A stretch of DNA of 64,000 nucleotides, taken from positions 1 to 64,000 of the forward strand of contig NZ_MASS01000008.1 of the NCBI RefSeq assembly GCF_001707885.1. The letters run 5' to 3'. Both the position numbers and the translations under genes were made by a program. The DNA comes from Desulfosporosinus cupriresistens. GTDB lineage: Bacteria; Bacillota; Desulfitobacteriia; Desulfitobacteriales; Desulfitobacteriaceae. Shown piece after piece: positions 1-8,327 of the stretch (position 1 is its first letter; the number at the start of each line of letters is the position of its first letter). The notes below the pieces were generated by a model. It saw only the letters and a list, made by a program, of their open reading frames with translations. It was not told the DNA's origin and did not search any database.

Positions 1-23
1 GATAACATAGGGAGAAATTCGGA

Positions 24-1263
24 ATGAGGGCACATGTCGAAAAGCGTTCAAAGAACCGTTACACTATCGTTATTGACAAGGGACGTAACGCTGACGGAGA
101 GAGGGATAGAGATTATATCCCGACTGAGATCACAAATAAACGCAAAGCCGAAGAGGAAGCAGATCGGATACTCCTCGAATATCGAAATGGGACCTACATT
201 CCACCATCTACCTTAACCTTTAGTGAATACCTGGACGTGTGGCTGAAGGATTATGGCTCACAAAAACTCGGTGACAGAACTTATGAATTTTATGACTCAA
301 TGTTCCGATTACACACAAAGCCACAATTAGGCTCAAATCCCCTTGACCAGCTTATGCCCCTTCACTTACAAAGGTATTATAACTGCTTACGTACCGAGGG
401 CAGAAAAGACGGTAAGCCGGGAGGTCTATCTGAATCAACGGTCTTTAAACATCACTGCATTCTCCATAAAGTCTTAAAGACAGCCGTAAAATGGAAAATG
501 ATTCGGGAGAACCCTGCCGATTTTGTTGAGATTCCGATGCGACCGGATTCCGATGTTGCATCTTATTACGAGCCAGACCAAGCAGTTGCCATGCTGGAAT
601 GTGCCAAAAATGAACCTATAGACAAATATGCTATGGTTTCAATTGCGGTTTATGGAGGCACCCGCCGTGGTGAAAACCATTGGCCTACGACGACAAGACA
701 TTGACTGGGATGACAGTATCCTCAGGATAAGGCAAACAGTTCAATATACCAAGGAAAAAGGTATCTTCATCAAAGGAACTAAAAGCAAAAAGGGTATACG
801 TGACATCAAAGTACCAGAGTTAGTTATGGATGCACTGCGAATCCACCTATCAAATCAACAAAAACTTAGAGACGAATTAGGAACCGATTACATCGATAAC
901 AATTTAGTTTTTTGCCAGGATGACGGCAAGCCTATGTTCCCAGATACTATCACGAGCTGGTTCCAGAAATTTCTTAAAAACCACGATCTGCCAAAAATAC
1001 GTTTTCACGATTTACGCCATACCAACATTACAATCATGATTGCCAATAAAGTTCCCGACAACGAGATTGCACGTAGAGCCGGTCACGCGGATCCTGCCAC
1101 TTCCAAACGTCTCTATGGACACGTATATGCCAGTATGAAAGATGAAGCAGCGAGTGCCATCGAGAATGCCTTAAAACCTATTACAAAAAAAGAACCCGAG
1201 CCAGCGCAACCTATTCCAACAAGTGCTAAAATTATTACCTTTCCTAAGAAAAACCTTGCCTAA
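24..1263 (+). pseudogene. Tyrosine site-specific integrase, frameshifted
   Basis: Two overlapping frames together make one phage/ICE-type tyrosine recombinase of about 410 residues. The first frame (24-704) holds the arm-binding and core-binding N-terminal part and reaches the first catalytic Arg in GTRRGE. The second frame resumes at IGLRRQDIDWD and carries the HDLRH box (1006-1020), the RAGHA box and the LYGHV tyrosine. The break lies at the AAAA run 673-676: removing one A gives GETIGLRRQD, the family's usual text. Such enzymes cut and rejoin attachment sites to insert or excise an element. The gene points toward the 3' end of the tRNA-Thr gene 600 bases downstream, the usual position for an integrase at the edge of its element, so the element should extend left of the window. 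The frameshift could be real decay or a sequencing error in the A run. Confidence 0.88.
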
Positions 1264-1308
1264 GATTCTTCAAATAATGAGCCATCGTTATGGATTGTAA
1301 GGACTGGA

Positions 1309-1440
1309 ATGACTGTAAATGCTAAAGATAAACAGACTGCACTAGAATTAGCACAAGAATTTTGGAATGTTTCCGAGGGCAAATTAAATTTTTCATGCAA
1401 GGCTGTTGCCGATGGTATTTCTTTAGCCAGACTTTTTTAA
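1309..1440 (+). CDS. Small hypothetical ORF after the integrase
   Basis: A 43-codon ORF starts MTVNAKDKQTALELAQEFW and ends ISLARLF. An AAGGA lies just upstream of its ATG. The same frame stays open back to the integrase stop codon at 1261-1263, so it could equally be a leftover C-terminal piece of a larger protein read through or fused in a relative. The composition (Ala/Glu/Leu-rich helix, then a basic end) looks protein-like, but I do not recognise a family. Confidence 0.3.
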   Translation: MTVNAKDKQTALELAQEFWNVSEGKLNFSCKAVADGISLARLF

Positions 1441-1700
1441 GTCTATCTACACCATGTAAAGGTTTTGCCACAATTTTGTTGACAGCTTGCCACTAATTTT
1501 CAAAGCCGAAATGATAATCAAGGAATGGAAGAAGAAAGGTTGGCTTCTTTGTATCGAACAATCCCGAGATGCTTCAGATTTTTTTTATACTCGTCCTTAA
1601 GGATCGTATTCTACCTACACCCATTCCTAATGACAGTATTCCATAAATGGTCCTGTGCCCGGAAGGCTGAACCGTAATATTCAATACATTACCTTGAATA
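1441..1700. other. Gap without a recognisable gene
   Basis: Between the small ORF and the hairpin near 1701 I see only short frames, such as a 29-codon ORF beginning near 1511 without a ribosome binding site. The stretch probably belongs to the integrated element or its junction with the chromosome. Confidence 0.4.
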
Positions 1701-1740
1701 AAAATTCATCTCCAAAATAGGCCTTTAGAGATGAATTTTT
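1701..1740 (+). terminator. Hairpin with T tract after the integrase
   Basis: AAAATTCATCTC (1701-1712) pairs perfectly with GAGATGAATTTT (1728-1739), with a 15-base loop. The downstream arm ends in a T run, as in a rho-independent terminator for plus-strand transcription. The A run on the other side would let it work on the minus strand too. Confidence 0.6.
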
Positions 1741-1768
1741 GTGTTGAATGGTGGTTAATGTACATTTG

Positions 1769-1790
1769 GGCGACGATTTGGCGACGATTT
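1769..1790 (+). repeat. 11-bp tandem repeat, possible integrase-tail remnant
   Basis: GGCGACGATTT occurs twice back to back. In one plus-strand frame (1765-1794) it reads FGRRFGDDL followed by a stop, which resembles the C-terminal tail of many phage integrases. It sits between the hairpin at 1701 and the tRNA 3' end, so it may be the last codons of an older integrase lost from the same tRNA site. The identification rests on a very short match. Confidence 0.3.
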
Positions 1791-1810
1791 GTAAAAACAG
1801 ACCTATTCTC

Positions 1811-1842
1811 ATAAAAAACAAAATCCCGCAATCTCTTGCGGG
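1811..1842 (-). terminator. Terminator of tRNA-Thr
   Basis: On the minus strand CCCGCAA and TTGCGGG (1825-1842, four-base loop) form a GC-rich hairpin followed by ATTTTGTTTTTT. It lies 14 bases past the tRNA CCA end, a classic rho-independent terminator. Confidence 0.85.
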
Positions 1843-1855
1843 AGTAGTGTTTGTG

Positions 1856-1930
1856 TGGAGCCGATGGTCGGAATCGAACCGACGACCTGCTCATTACGAG
1901 TGAGCTGCTCTACCTCTGAGCCACATCGGC
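1856..1930 (-). tRNA. tRNA-Thr(CGU)
   Basis: The reverse complement folds as a full cloverleaf: acceptor GCCGATG/CATCGGC, D stem GCTC/GAGC, anticodon stem GCTCA/TGAGC with loop CTCGTAA (anticodon CGT, reading ACG), T stem GTCGG/CCGAC with TTCGATT loop, and an encoded CCA at 1856-1858. It is followed by its own terminator. The 3' half faces the integrase gene, so this tRNA is the likely chromosomal attachment site of the element on the left; its 3' end is intact. Confidence 0.96.
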
Positions 1931-2076
1931 ATTTCACGGACGATAGTAATCTTACTCTATTTTTGCCTTTTCGTCAAATATTTTTTTCCATCTTCATTAT
2001 TATTTTTTCACTATAGCTAAAAGTCGGTGTTTATCTGACCCTTTGTGGAAATAATACCCTTTCAAGGGGGAGTGAA

Positions 2077-3201
2077 ATGCTAAGTAGACGTGATTTCTTA
2101 AAATTAGTCGTTAAAGGAGCTATTCTTGGTAACTTTTATCAGCTCATTACCCCTCCTCTAGCACAAGCAGTAGCAGCAGGTGAAGTTAATAAACTTCCGG
2201 TGGTGATGATTGAGACAGGCACCTGTACTGGGGACAGTATCTCCCTTGATAATATTTGGACACCTACTTTTTCTGATATCCTCTCAAACATTACTGATTG
2301 GCGCTACGATTGGAGTATGATGCAAGTTCAGGGGGATGCCGCCTATCAAGTTCTTCAAGAAACATACGAAACGATGCCCAACGAATATATTCTCATCGTG
2401 CAAGGCGCTATGATTCAACGTGACGGTGGTCATTATAATCATGTTGCTTATGATAATGGTAAACTAATTACAGGACTGGATCTTGTTCGTCGGATTGCGC
2501 TTAAAGCAAAATACGTCGTTGCCATTGGGAGCTGTGCAACATACGGCGGCCCGCCTTCCGGTTACCCTAACCCAAGCCAGGCAACGGGCGTACAAAACAT
2601 CCTTCCTGAACGGAGGGTCATTAACGTTTCCGGATGTCCCGCTCATCCGGATTGGATTATGGGGACTCTACTTCATTTAGCCTTATATGGTGAACCTGAA
2701 CTTGAAAAATATGGACGGCCCAAACTATTTTATGGAGAAACCGTCCATAACAACTGCCCTCGCCGACGTTATTATGACCAAGGGATTTTTGCCACAGAGA
2801 TCGGACAGAAGGAATGCCTTTTTCGTGTTGGCTGTAAAGGACCGGTTACCTATGCCGACTGCCCGGTCCGCCGTTGGAATGACCGTTTCAATTGGCCAAT
2901 CGGCTGTAATTCGCCTTGTATAGGGTGTACTGAACCTGGTTACCCCGATTTAATGTCACCATTTACTGCTCACTCACCCGACATTCCTTTTCCTGGTGGG
3001 ACAAAAGTTGCTACAGACAAAATTGGACTTGGAGTCTTAGGAGTGACATCCGTAGCTATTGTTGGACATATTGCCACGTCCCTATCTAAAGGACGCATTC
3101 AAAAAAATCTACTAAGATCTACCGTCAAGGTTAAACATCGACCTTCCCTTAAAAAGGTTAAAACCTTCCATCAGTATCGATTAAAGAAAAAACCCAGGTA
3201 A
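2077..3201 (+). CDS. [NiFe] hydrogenase small subunit, Tat-exported
   Basis: This 374-residue protein is the electron-transfer subunit of a membrane-bound uptake hydrogenase. The Tat signal SRRDFLK is at residues 3-9, and a hydrophobic stretch near the C-terminus (about 310-330) should anchor it to the outer face of the membrane. Cluster ligands are visible: HNNC and GCKGP for the distal cluster, YADCP and PCIGC for the medial one, SCATYGG and GCPAHPD for the proximal one. The first proximal motif reads C50-T-G-D53, where the standard enzyme has CTGC, so an Asp stands where the fourth Cys is expected. A 3Cys-1Asp proximal cluster is known from actinobacterial-type (group 1h) enzymes, but those lack this Tat signal and cytochrome b arrangement. 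A strong GGGGGAG precedes the ATG. It is the first gene of a hydrogenase operon. Confidence 0.93.
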   Translation: MLSRRDFLKLVVKGAILGNFYQLITPPLAQAVAAGEVNKLPVVMIETGTCTGDSISLDNIWTPTFSDILSNITDWRYDWSMMQVQGDAAYQVLQETYETMPNEYILIVQGAMIQRDGGHYNHVAYDNGKLITGLDLVRRIALKAKYVVAIGSCATYGGPPSGYPNPSQATGVQNILPERRVINVSGCPAHPDWIMGTLLHLALYGEPELEKYGRPKLFYGETVHNNCPRRRYYDQGIFATEIGQKECLFRVGCKGPVTYADCPVRRWNDRFNWPIGCNSPCIGCTEPGYPDLMSPFTAHSPDIPFPGGTKVATDKIGLGVLGVTSVAIVGHIATSLSKGRIQKNLLRSTVKVKHRPSLKKVKTFHQYRLKKKPR

Positions 3202-3238
3202 CTTTGAAAAAAACTAGCTGGCATGTGCCAAACAAGGA

Positions 3239-4642
3239 GTGACTATTCTGGAGAAGAAAACGATCTTTCCTGTATCTCGAATTCACAATCCCATGTTATT
3301 GGAGGCTTGGCTTGAAGACGGTGAAATAAAAGATGCTTTTATTTCAGATACGCTTTATCGAGGGTTCGAACAAATTCTAATTGGACGTTCTGCCATGGAT
3401 ATGCCTTATTATACTCAACGTATTTGTGGCATATGTTCATCTGCTCATGCTGTAACAGCCTCGCTGGCGATAGAAAAGGCTTTAGGGATGAACGTCCCCC
3501 CCAATGGGCTCTTAATTCGGAATCTGATTCTGGCCAGTGATCTAATCCAGAACCATCTTCGTCACCTTTATCTATATGCCCTGCCAGACTATTTTCGTGG
3601 CCCAGATATTGCTCCATTTATTCCTCATTCAGAATCAGACCTACGTTTATCCAGCAAAGAGAATATAACTCTGACTGATCACTATTTCAAGGCTATCGAT
3701 ATTTCTCGTGTTGCCCATGCTGCTTTTGCAGTTTTTGGAGGCAAGGCTCCTCATGGCCATGGGCTTGTTCCCGGTGGTGCCACTATGGAGGTTGATGCCG
3801 ATAAGGTGAATCGGTATTGTGGGTATCTGATGGAGATCATAAGATTTATAGATGATGTCTTGCTCCCTGATATTGTACTGATTAAGGAGCGCTATCCCGA
3901 GTACATTGACCTGGGTAAAGGGGTAGGGAATTATATGTCTGTAGGAGGGTTTCCAAATGCAGAAGGAAGTACACTTTTTTCCCATGGTGTAATCCTTGAA
4001 GGGAAACGAGAAGGCTTTGACGAAAAACAAGTAACGGAAGATGTTACAAATGCTTGGTATAAACCTCATGGTCCTCTACATCCCATGGAAGAGGATACAA
4101 TCCCCGACCGCAGCCAAGCCAAAGGATACACCTGGGTTAAATCTCCTCGTTACCGCGGTCAACCTGTAGAAGTAGGCCCTTTGGCACGGGCTATTATTAA
4201 CAAAGAAGAGGTTATCGGTCATGGCGCAATCGCTCGGCTATGGGCACGTGCACTTGAAACTAAGAAAATCGCCAAAACCGCTCTAGATTGGCTCAATCGT
4301 CTGGAGCCTGGGGCGGAGACGCTTGATACAAAAATAGGACAGGATTCTGGGGTAGGAATCGGGCTTCATGAAGTCATGCGCGGGAGCTTAGGGCATTGGG
4401 TAGCTGTAGAGAACCGGCGAGTTAAGCACTACCAAATCGTTACGCCTTCTGCTATAAATTTTGGTGCACGTGATGAAAAAGGAACCCGCAGCGTCGGGGA
4501 ATCATCTCTACTCGGCTTAAAAATACAATCCGAGGAGCTTAAAGAAGCTGGCCGAGTCATTCGCTCCTATGATCCTTGCTTCTCTTGTAGTGTTCATCTT
4601 ATTGACGGAGAAAATTTACGCACCTTAAAAATACCCGTCTAA
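3239..4642 (+). CDS. [NiFe] hydrogenase large (catalytic) subunit
   Basis: This protein carries the NiFe(CN)2CO active site that splits H2. The N-terminal L1 motif RICGICSSAH (about residues 61-70) and the C-terminal L2 motif DPCFSCSVH (about 445-453) supply the four metal Cys ligands. Fourteen residues follow the terminal His, the kind of tail a hydrogenase-specific endopeptidase removes after nickel insertion; no such protease or hyp gene is in the window, so maturation must be encoded elsewhere. The protein has no signal and would be exported with the small subunit. The start is uncertain: the GTG at 3239 overlaps the only good ribosome binding site (AAGGAG, 3234-3239), whereas an in-frame CTG at 3248 lies eight bases after it, so translation may begin at the CTG. 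The gene follows the small subunit by 37 bases. Confidence 0.94.
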   Translation: MTILEKKTIFPVSRIHNPMLLEAWLEDGEIKDAFISDTLYRGFEQILIGRSAMDMPYYTQRICGICSSAHAVTASLAIEKALGMNVPPNGLLIRNLILASDLIQNHLRHLYLYALPDYFRGPDIAPFIPHSESDLRLSSKENITLTDHYFKAIDISRVAHAAFAVFGGKAPHGHGLVPGGATMEVDADKVNRYCGYLMEIIRFIDDVLLPDIVLIKERYPEYIDLGKGVGNYMSVGGFPNAEGSTLFSHGVILEGKREGFDEKQVTEDVTNAWYKPHGPLHPMEEDTIPDRSQAKGYTWVKSPRYRGQPVEVGPLARAIINKEEVIGHGAIARLWARALETKKIAKTALDWLNRLEPGAETLDTKIGQDSGVGIGLHEVMRGSLGHWVAVENRRVKHYQIVTPSAINFGARDEKGTRSVGESSLLGLKIQSEELKEAGRVIRSYDPCFSCSVHLIDGENLRTLKIPV

Positions 4643-4764
4643 TCAAGAATTCATCGGATATAGGACACCTACTTCAAGTGAAGTTTCAACTCCATCTGAA
4701 GTTCAGTTGAACTTATCGAGGGGCTTAGCGTCACTTGTCTCGCGCTTAAGAAATACAAGTCCTT

Positions 4765-4786
4765 GTGGCGGTTAGTCATCGGATAA
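4765..4786 (+). repeat. Short dispersed repeat, copy 1
   Basis: This 22-base stretch, beginning GTGGCGGTTAG, recurs with two differences at 25468-25489, also in a gap just before a gene boundary. It lies between the hydrogenase large subunit and cytochrome b genes. Confidence 0.45.
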
Positions 4787-4810
4787 ATCTTTTTTGGGGC
4801 ACGGTAAAAC

Positions 4811-5470
4811 ATGAAACAACGACATGTAAAAATCAGAAAAGCTGTCATAAGACAACTTAAACAGGGAAACATAAAGGGAAAGACTATTCCATTTCAGCCA
4901 ATTTGGGTTAGAGTTTTTCATTGGGGCTTCGCTGCTAGTCTAACTGTACTCATTTTGACTGGCCTTGAATTACACAAACCCGCAAGCTTCTTAGCCTTAA
5001 ACTATGGGAAAGTTTTTATAGCTCATATCGCCTCAGCCTGGTTTGCATCGGGATTTATGACCATACGCATTGCAGATGCTCTGCTCAGGCAAGATTATTC
5101 TCTAATCCCAAGAATTAATGACTTTAAGCGATTTCCAAAACTCATGGCCTATTATTTCTTCCTTCGGTCTACTCCTCCACCAAGCAGAAAATATAATAGC
5201 GGGCAGCTTTTGATCTATTTTTCATGGGTACTTCTTTTTCTGATAGCAAGTCTACTCGGCTTAGCCTCTTATTGGCAAGGGAAACATCTTATTTGGGTTT
5301 GGCGGTTGGTGGGAGGTTTTCAAGTCCTCCGTTGGATAAAATTTACCATTAGCATCTATTTTATGGCGACAATCCCTGTCCACATTTATTTAAGTCTAAC
5401 TGAAGATATCAGCCGTCTTCAGGCCATGATCACTGGCTACGAGCGGAAACCCCCACCAAATAACAGCTAG
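4811..5470 (+). CDS. Hydrogenase cytochrome b subunit
   Basis: A 219-residue integral membrane protein of the Ni/Fe-hydrogenase b-type cytochrome family. Four hydrophobic helices are visible (about residues 38-55, 68-88, 130-152 and 170-192). Conserved His residues lie in FHWGFAAS, ELHKP, IAHIAS and PVHIYLSL, the pattern used to hold two b hemes. It would anchor the small/large subunit dimer and pass electrons from H2 to menaquinone, which places the enzyme in respiration (for instance sulfate or organohalide respiration, by inference). The N-terminal 30 residues are basic and extend beyond the usual family start. The ribosome binding site is weak. A gap of 168 bases separates it from the large subunit. 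Confidence 0.85.
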   Translation: MKQRHVKIRKAVIRQLKQGNIKGKTIPFQPIWVRVFHWGFAASLTVLILTGLELHKPASFLALNYGKVFIAHIASAWFASGFMTIRIADALLRQDYSLIPRINDFKRFPKLMAYYFFLRSTPPPSRKYNSGQLLIYFSWVLLFLIASLLGLASYWQGKHLIWVWRLVGGFQVLRWIKFTISIYFMATIPVHIYLSLTEDISRLQAMITGYERKPPPNNS

Positions 5471-5495
5471 TAAAAATTTTCCTCGTATAAAATGA

Positions 5496-5523
5496 TACTT
5501 TTTACTTTAAGTTTGGGTATAAT
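5496..5523 (+). promoter_or_regulatory. Candidate promoter of murC
   Basis: TATAAT at 5518-5523, preceded by a T-rich segment about 17 bases upstream that only weakly resembles a -35 box. It lies 38 bases before the chosen murC start and after the cytochrome b stop, and would give murC its own transcript. Confidence 0.35.
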
Positions 5524-5560
5524 GGGGGGTAGAGTTTATACACGGAAGGGACGATATGTT

Positions 5561-6913
5561 TTGACATTACATATTCATTTTGTTGGAATAAAAGGTACCG
5601 GGATGAGTGCTTTAGCTCAAATCAGCGCTCAAATCGAAGATGCGATCATTACCGGATCTGATGTCGAAGAAAGTTTTTACACAGACAGTGTCCTAAAACG
5701 TGCCCAAATTCCCGTTTTGAGTTTCTCGCCTAGCAACGTAGAAAACGTGGACTTAGTGGTCACCTCTGCAGCCTATACAAATCAACATCCAGAGATTGCT
5801 CGAGCTATGGAACTAAATATTCCAGTCTTGACTTATCCCCAATATCTCGGGCGCTTACTTTCCAAAAAACGTGGCATATCCGTAACTGGGACTCATGGTA
5901 AAACTACGACGACCGCGATGATAGGTCTGGTCATGCTCCAAGCCGAATTAGATCCAACCATCGTTGTCGGCAGTGACGTCCCTAGTATTGGTGGAAATGC
6001 TCACTCCGGAAAAGGGGAATTTTTCTTAGCAGAGTCCTGTGAATATCGACGCCATTTTCTTAATTACTCTCCTGAGCACTTGATTATAACCAATATCGAA
6101 TTTGATCATCCCGATTATTTTAATGACCTGGAAGATGTTATTTCAGCGTTTGCTGAATTGGCAAAAAAAGTACCTACACACGGACATATATACATTTGGT
6201 CCGAAGAGCCGAGCCTACAATCCATTATAGGATCTGCACCGATTACAACCTTTGGCCTCTCCGAATCTGCGGATGTTCGGGCAACAGAGATCGTATTCAA
6301 AGACGAAAGAAGTTCTATGAAAATTATGCTTAAAGGGCAATATGTTGGTGATCTAGCTCTTAATGTCTCAGGCAGACATAATATTATTAATGCCTTAGCA
6401 ACGATTGCGGTATGCCATGAGATTGGTATCCCCATTGAACAAATCTTAAGTAGCTTGAGCCTGTTCAGTGGGACGAAACGTCGCTTTGAGCATATTGGCA
6501 GTAACCAAAATGGCGCTTTAGTCGTTGATGACTATGCACACCATCCGACAGAAATCCGTACTACTTTAGAAGGCGCCCGACTCTCCTTCCCTGATCGCCG
6601 CATCCGCGCCATTTTTCAACCCCATACTTTTAGCCGAACTGAGAAGCTCTTACTAGAATTTTCGCAAGCTTTTCAAGGAGCGGATGAAGTTGTTATTGCT
6701 GACATTTTCTCCTCAGCCCGTGAACAGGAACATCACACCGTTTCTCCCGTTACCTTAGCCACGTTGATCCAACAACAAGGCATTCAGGCTAGTTACATTG
6801 GGACATTGGATGAAATTAAAGTTTATCTTACCGAAACAATTGCCCCCGAAGATCTTGTCCTTACTTTAGGAGCAGGAGATATTTATAAAGTCGGATTAGG
6901 AATTGTCGGTTAA
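5561..6913 (+). CDS. murC: UDP-N-acetylmuramate--L-alanine ligase
   Basis: MurC adds L-Ala to UDP-MurNAc with ATP, the first amino-acid step of peptidoglycan precursor synthesis in the cytoplasm. The N-terminal Rossmann motif is HFVGIKGTGMSALAQI, the ATP loop is GTHGKTTTT, the central Mur motifs read SCEYRRHF and NIEFDHPDYF, and the C-terminal domain has DDYAHHPTEI. The text is close to Bacillus MurC throughout, which argues against an Mpl-type ligase. I chose the TTG at 5561 (AAGGGA ten bases upstream) because the upstream codons lie outside the family and over the promoter; this gives 450 residues. The gene is isolated from other cell-wall genes here, so it could be a second copy. Confidence 0.9.
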   Translation: MTLHIHFVGIKGTGMSALAQISAQIEDAIITGSDVEESFYTDSVLKRAQIPVLSFSPSNVENVDLVVTSAAYTNQHPEIARAMELNIPVLTYPQYLGRLLSKKRGISVTGTHGKTTTTAMIGLVMLQAELDPTIVVGSDVPSIGGNAHSGKGEFFLAESCEYRRHFLNYSPEHLIITNIEFDHPDYFNDLEDVISAFAELAKKVPTHGHIYIWSEEPSLQSIIGSAPITTFGLSESADVRATEIVFKDERSSMKIMLKGQYVGDLALNVSGRHNIINALATIAVCHEIGIPIEQILSSLSLFSGTKRRFEHIGSNQNGALVVDDYAHHPTEIRTTLEGARLSFPDRRIRAIFQPHTFSRTEKLLLEFSQAFQGADEVVIADIFSSAREQEHHTVSPVTLATLIQQQGIQASYIGTLDEIKVYLTETIAPEDLVLTLGAGDIYKVGLGIVG

Positions 6914-6925
6914 ATTACTGTAATC

Positions 6926-6975
6926 CCAAAGAAAAAGGGTTAGCCATTATTTAATGGCTGACCCTTTTTCTTTGG
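6926..6975. terminator. Bidirectional terminator
   Basis: A 23-base stem (6926-6948 with 6953-6975, four-base loop) has only a T-G wobble. Its outer part is AAAGAAAAAGGG on one side and CCCTTTTTCTTT on the other, so it can stop transcription of murC from the left and of the pncB operon from the right. It covers the stop codon of the minus-strand gene. Confidence 0.9.
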
Positions 6976-7534
6976 ATTGAACTGCCCGCATTCCTGCTAG
7001 AATCTCATTCCAGCTTTGACAGCGTATTATACCCGATGGGAGTTGCTTATCTTGGTTATAACTGGCATTCAGTAATAATACCGGCACTCCGCATTCAGCG
7101 ATCGCCTTAGCATTCACTTGATAATCCTCGATAAAAACCTCAATTCCCCATTGCCTAACTAAATCCACTTTACTTTTAAACCCTGAGAAAAGAACACGTT
7201 CGTGTTCATGAGGAATTTCATGCTTACTAAGCCACCGCACTGTGATTTCTTTCTCTTCAGGTGTTCGAGCTGTAACATAAATAACCTCATGCCCCTCTCT
7301 GAGAAGGGATTCAATCCCTTCTTTAGCGCCGGGAACAGGATTAGGCGTCATAAGCAAGCGTTCCACATTACCCACAAAAAAGTTGTTCATATCATCACTC
7401 GGAACATCAAAAACTAAATGCAATTGATAATCGGTGATGACCGTAATGTTCTTTCCATAGTGCAGATTCAATTCTTGCAACCAAACTGGGTAACTATCGG
7501 AAACAACGCCGTCAATATCTACTCCAATTCGCAC
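6947..7534 (-). CDS. HAD-family nucleotidase (5'(3')-deoxyribonucleotidase-like)
   Basis: A 195-residue haloacid-dehalogenase phosphatase. Motif I is GVDIDGVVSDS close to the N-terminus, with two catalytic Asp; motif II lies in VIYVTART, a conserved Lys occurs in GFKSKVD, and the acidic motif is VFIEDYQVNA. This pattern fits the NT5C / YqfW group of small 5'-nucleotidases. The GTG at 7534 is one base past the nadE stop codon and has AGAGG upstream; it places the first motif at the very start of the protein, as expected, and implies translational coupling. A longer upstream frame overlaps nadE and is not used. Sitting behind pncB and nadE, it may act on a nucleotide of NAD metabolism, which is inference. 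Confidence 0.75.
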   Translation of the reverse strand: MRIGVDIDGVVSDSYPVWLQELNLHYGKNITVITDYQLHLVFDVPSDDMNNFFVGNVERLLMTPNPVPGAKEGIESLLREGHEVIYVTARTPEEKEITVRWLSKHEIPHEHERVLFSGFKSKVDLVRQWGIEVFIEDYQVNAKAIAECGVPVLLLNASYNQDKQLPSGIIRCQSWNEILAGMRAVQSKEKGSAIK

Positions 7535-7535
7535 G

Positions 7536-8309
7536 TCAGTCCAACCTCTCAAGTTTAGGAAGTTCAAGACTGGGAGGAAGATTGCGTTTATGTTCACTCT
7601 GACGATGTAAGGTTTCGATGCGTTCTTTTTCCTCAGGCGGGACCTCTTCTCCCAATAAGTAACGATCAATCAAATCATAGGTTAGCCCCATCTCTGATTC
7701 GTCCGTCTGTCCCGGCCATAATCCTGCTGTAGGAACACGGGTAGCAATGTTCACAGGAAGTCCCAACATCCTCGCCCAAGCGCGCACCTCTGTTTTGGTG
7801 AGCGAACTAATCGGCAAGAGATCCACACCGCCGTCGCCATATTTAGTAAAATACCCGGTATAACTCTCGGGGGCATTATCTGTACCTACCACAACATAAT
7901 TCAGAGCATTTGCGACGGTATACAACGTGGACATACGTAAACGAGCCTTTAAATTTCCTTGGCTCATTTTTTCTCCCACTAAATTGCATCCTTGATTTTC
8001 CAGACCTCTCTTGACCTGTTCAAATATCTTCGTATGGACATCACTTAAGTCCACTTCCAAAGGTCTTAAATCATAGCCTTCAGCAACCCAAAATGCATCC
8101 TCTTTATCTTCTGGATTAGAATGACTAGGCATAATCACTGCGATACAATTATCCGGAAATGCTTGTTGACAAAGCCCTGCAACCACAGCAGAATCAACTC
8201 CCCCGGAGATCCCAACCACTACACCTTTTGCATTTGCCTCAGTGACCTTTTCACGCAACCAGTCGACTGCTTGATTAATACGCTCTGTTAATTGATCATC
8301 TGTCCACAT
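7536..8309 (-). CDS. nadE: NH3-dependent NAD+ synthetase
   Basis: NadE adenylates nicotinate adenine dinucleotide and amidates it with ammonia to give NAD+. The PP-loop SGGVDSAVV is at about residues 35-43. GTDNAPESYTGYFTKYGDGGVDLLPI and SLTKTEVRAWA cover the usual deamido-NAD and ATP contacts. At 257 residues it has no glutaminase domain, so free ammonia is the nitrogen donor. It lies 18 bases after pncB, with AGGAGGTTGAG before the ATG, completing a Preiss-Handler salvage pair. Confidence 0.93.
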   Translation of the reverse strand: MWTDDQLTERINQAVDWLREKVTEANAKGVVVGISGGVDSAVVAGLCQQAFPDNCIAVIMPSHSNPEDKEDAFWVAEGYDLRPLEVDLSDVHTKIFEQVKRGLENQGCNLVGEKMSQGNLKARLRMSTLYTVANALNYVVVGTDNAPESYTGYFTKYGDGGVDLLPISSLTKTEVRAWARMLGLPVNIATRVPTAGLWPGQTDESEMGLTYDLIDRYLLGEEVPPEEKERIETLHRQSEHKRNLPPSLELPKLERLD

Positions 8310-8327
8310 CTTTACTCAACCTCCTAA

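Noticed and set aside
1706..1894. 62-residue minus-strand ORF next to the integrase
   Set aside because: It begins inside the tRNA-Thr gene and runs through its terminator, so it is a by-product of those structures.
5492..5560. Extended MurC N-terminus
   Set aside because: It covers the TATAAT promoter sequence and lacks similarity to MurC; the TTG at 5561 has a suitable binding site.
7535..7669. Longer N-terminus for the HAD nucleotidase
   Set aside because: The extra codons overlap nadE and precede the first HAD motif; the GTG at 7534 with a binding site is better.
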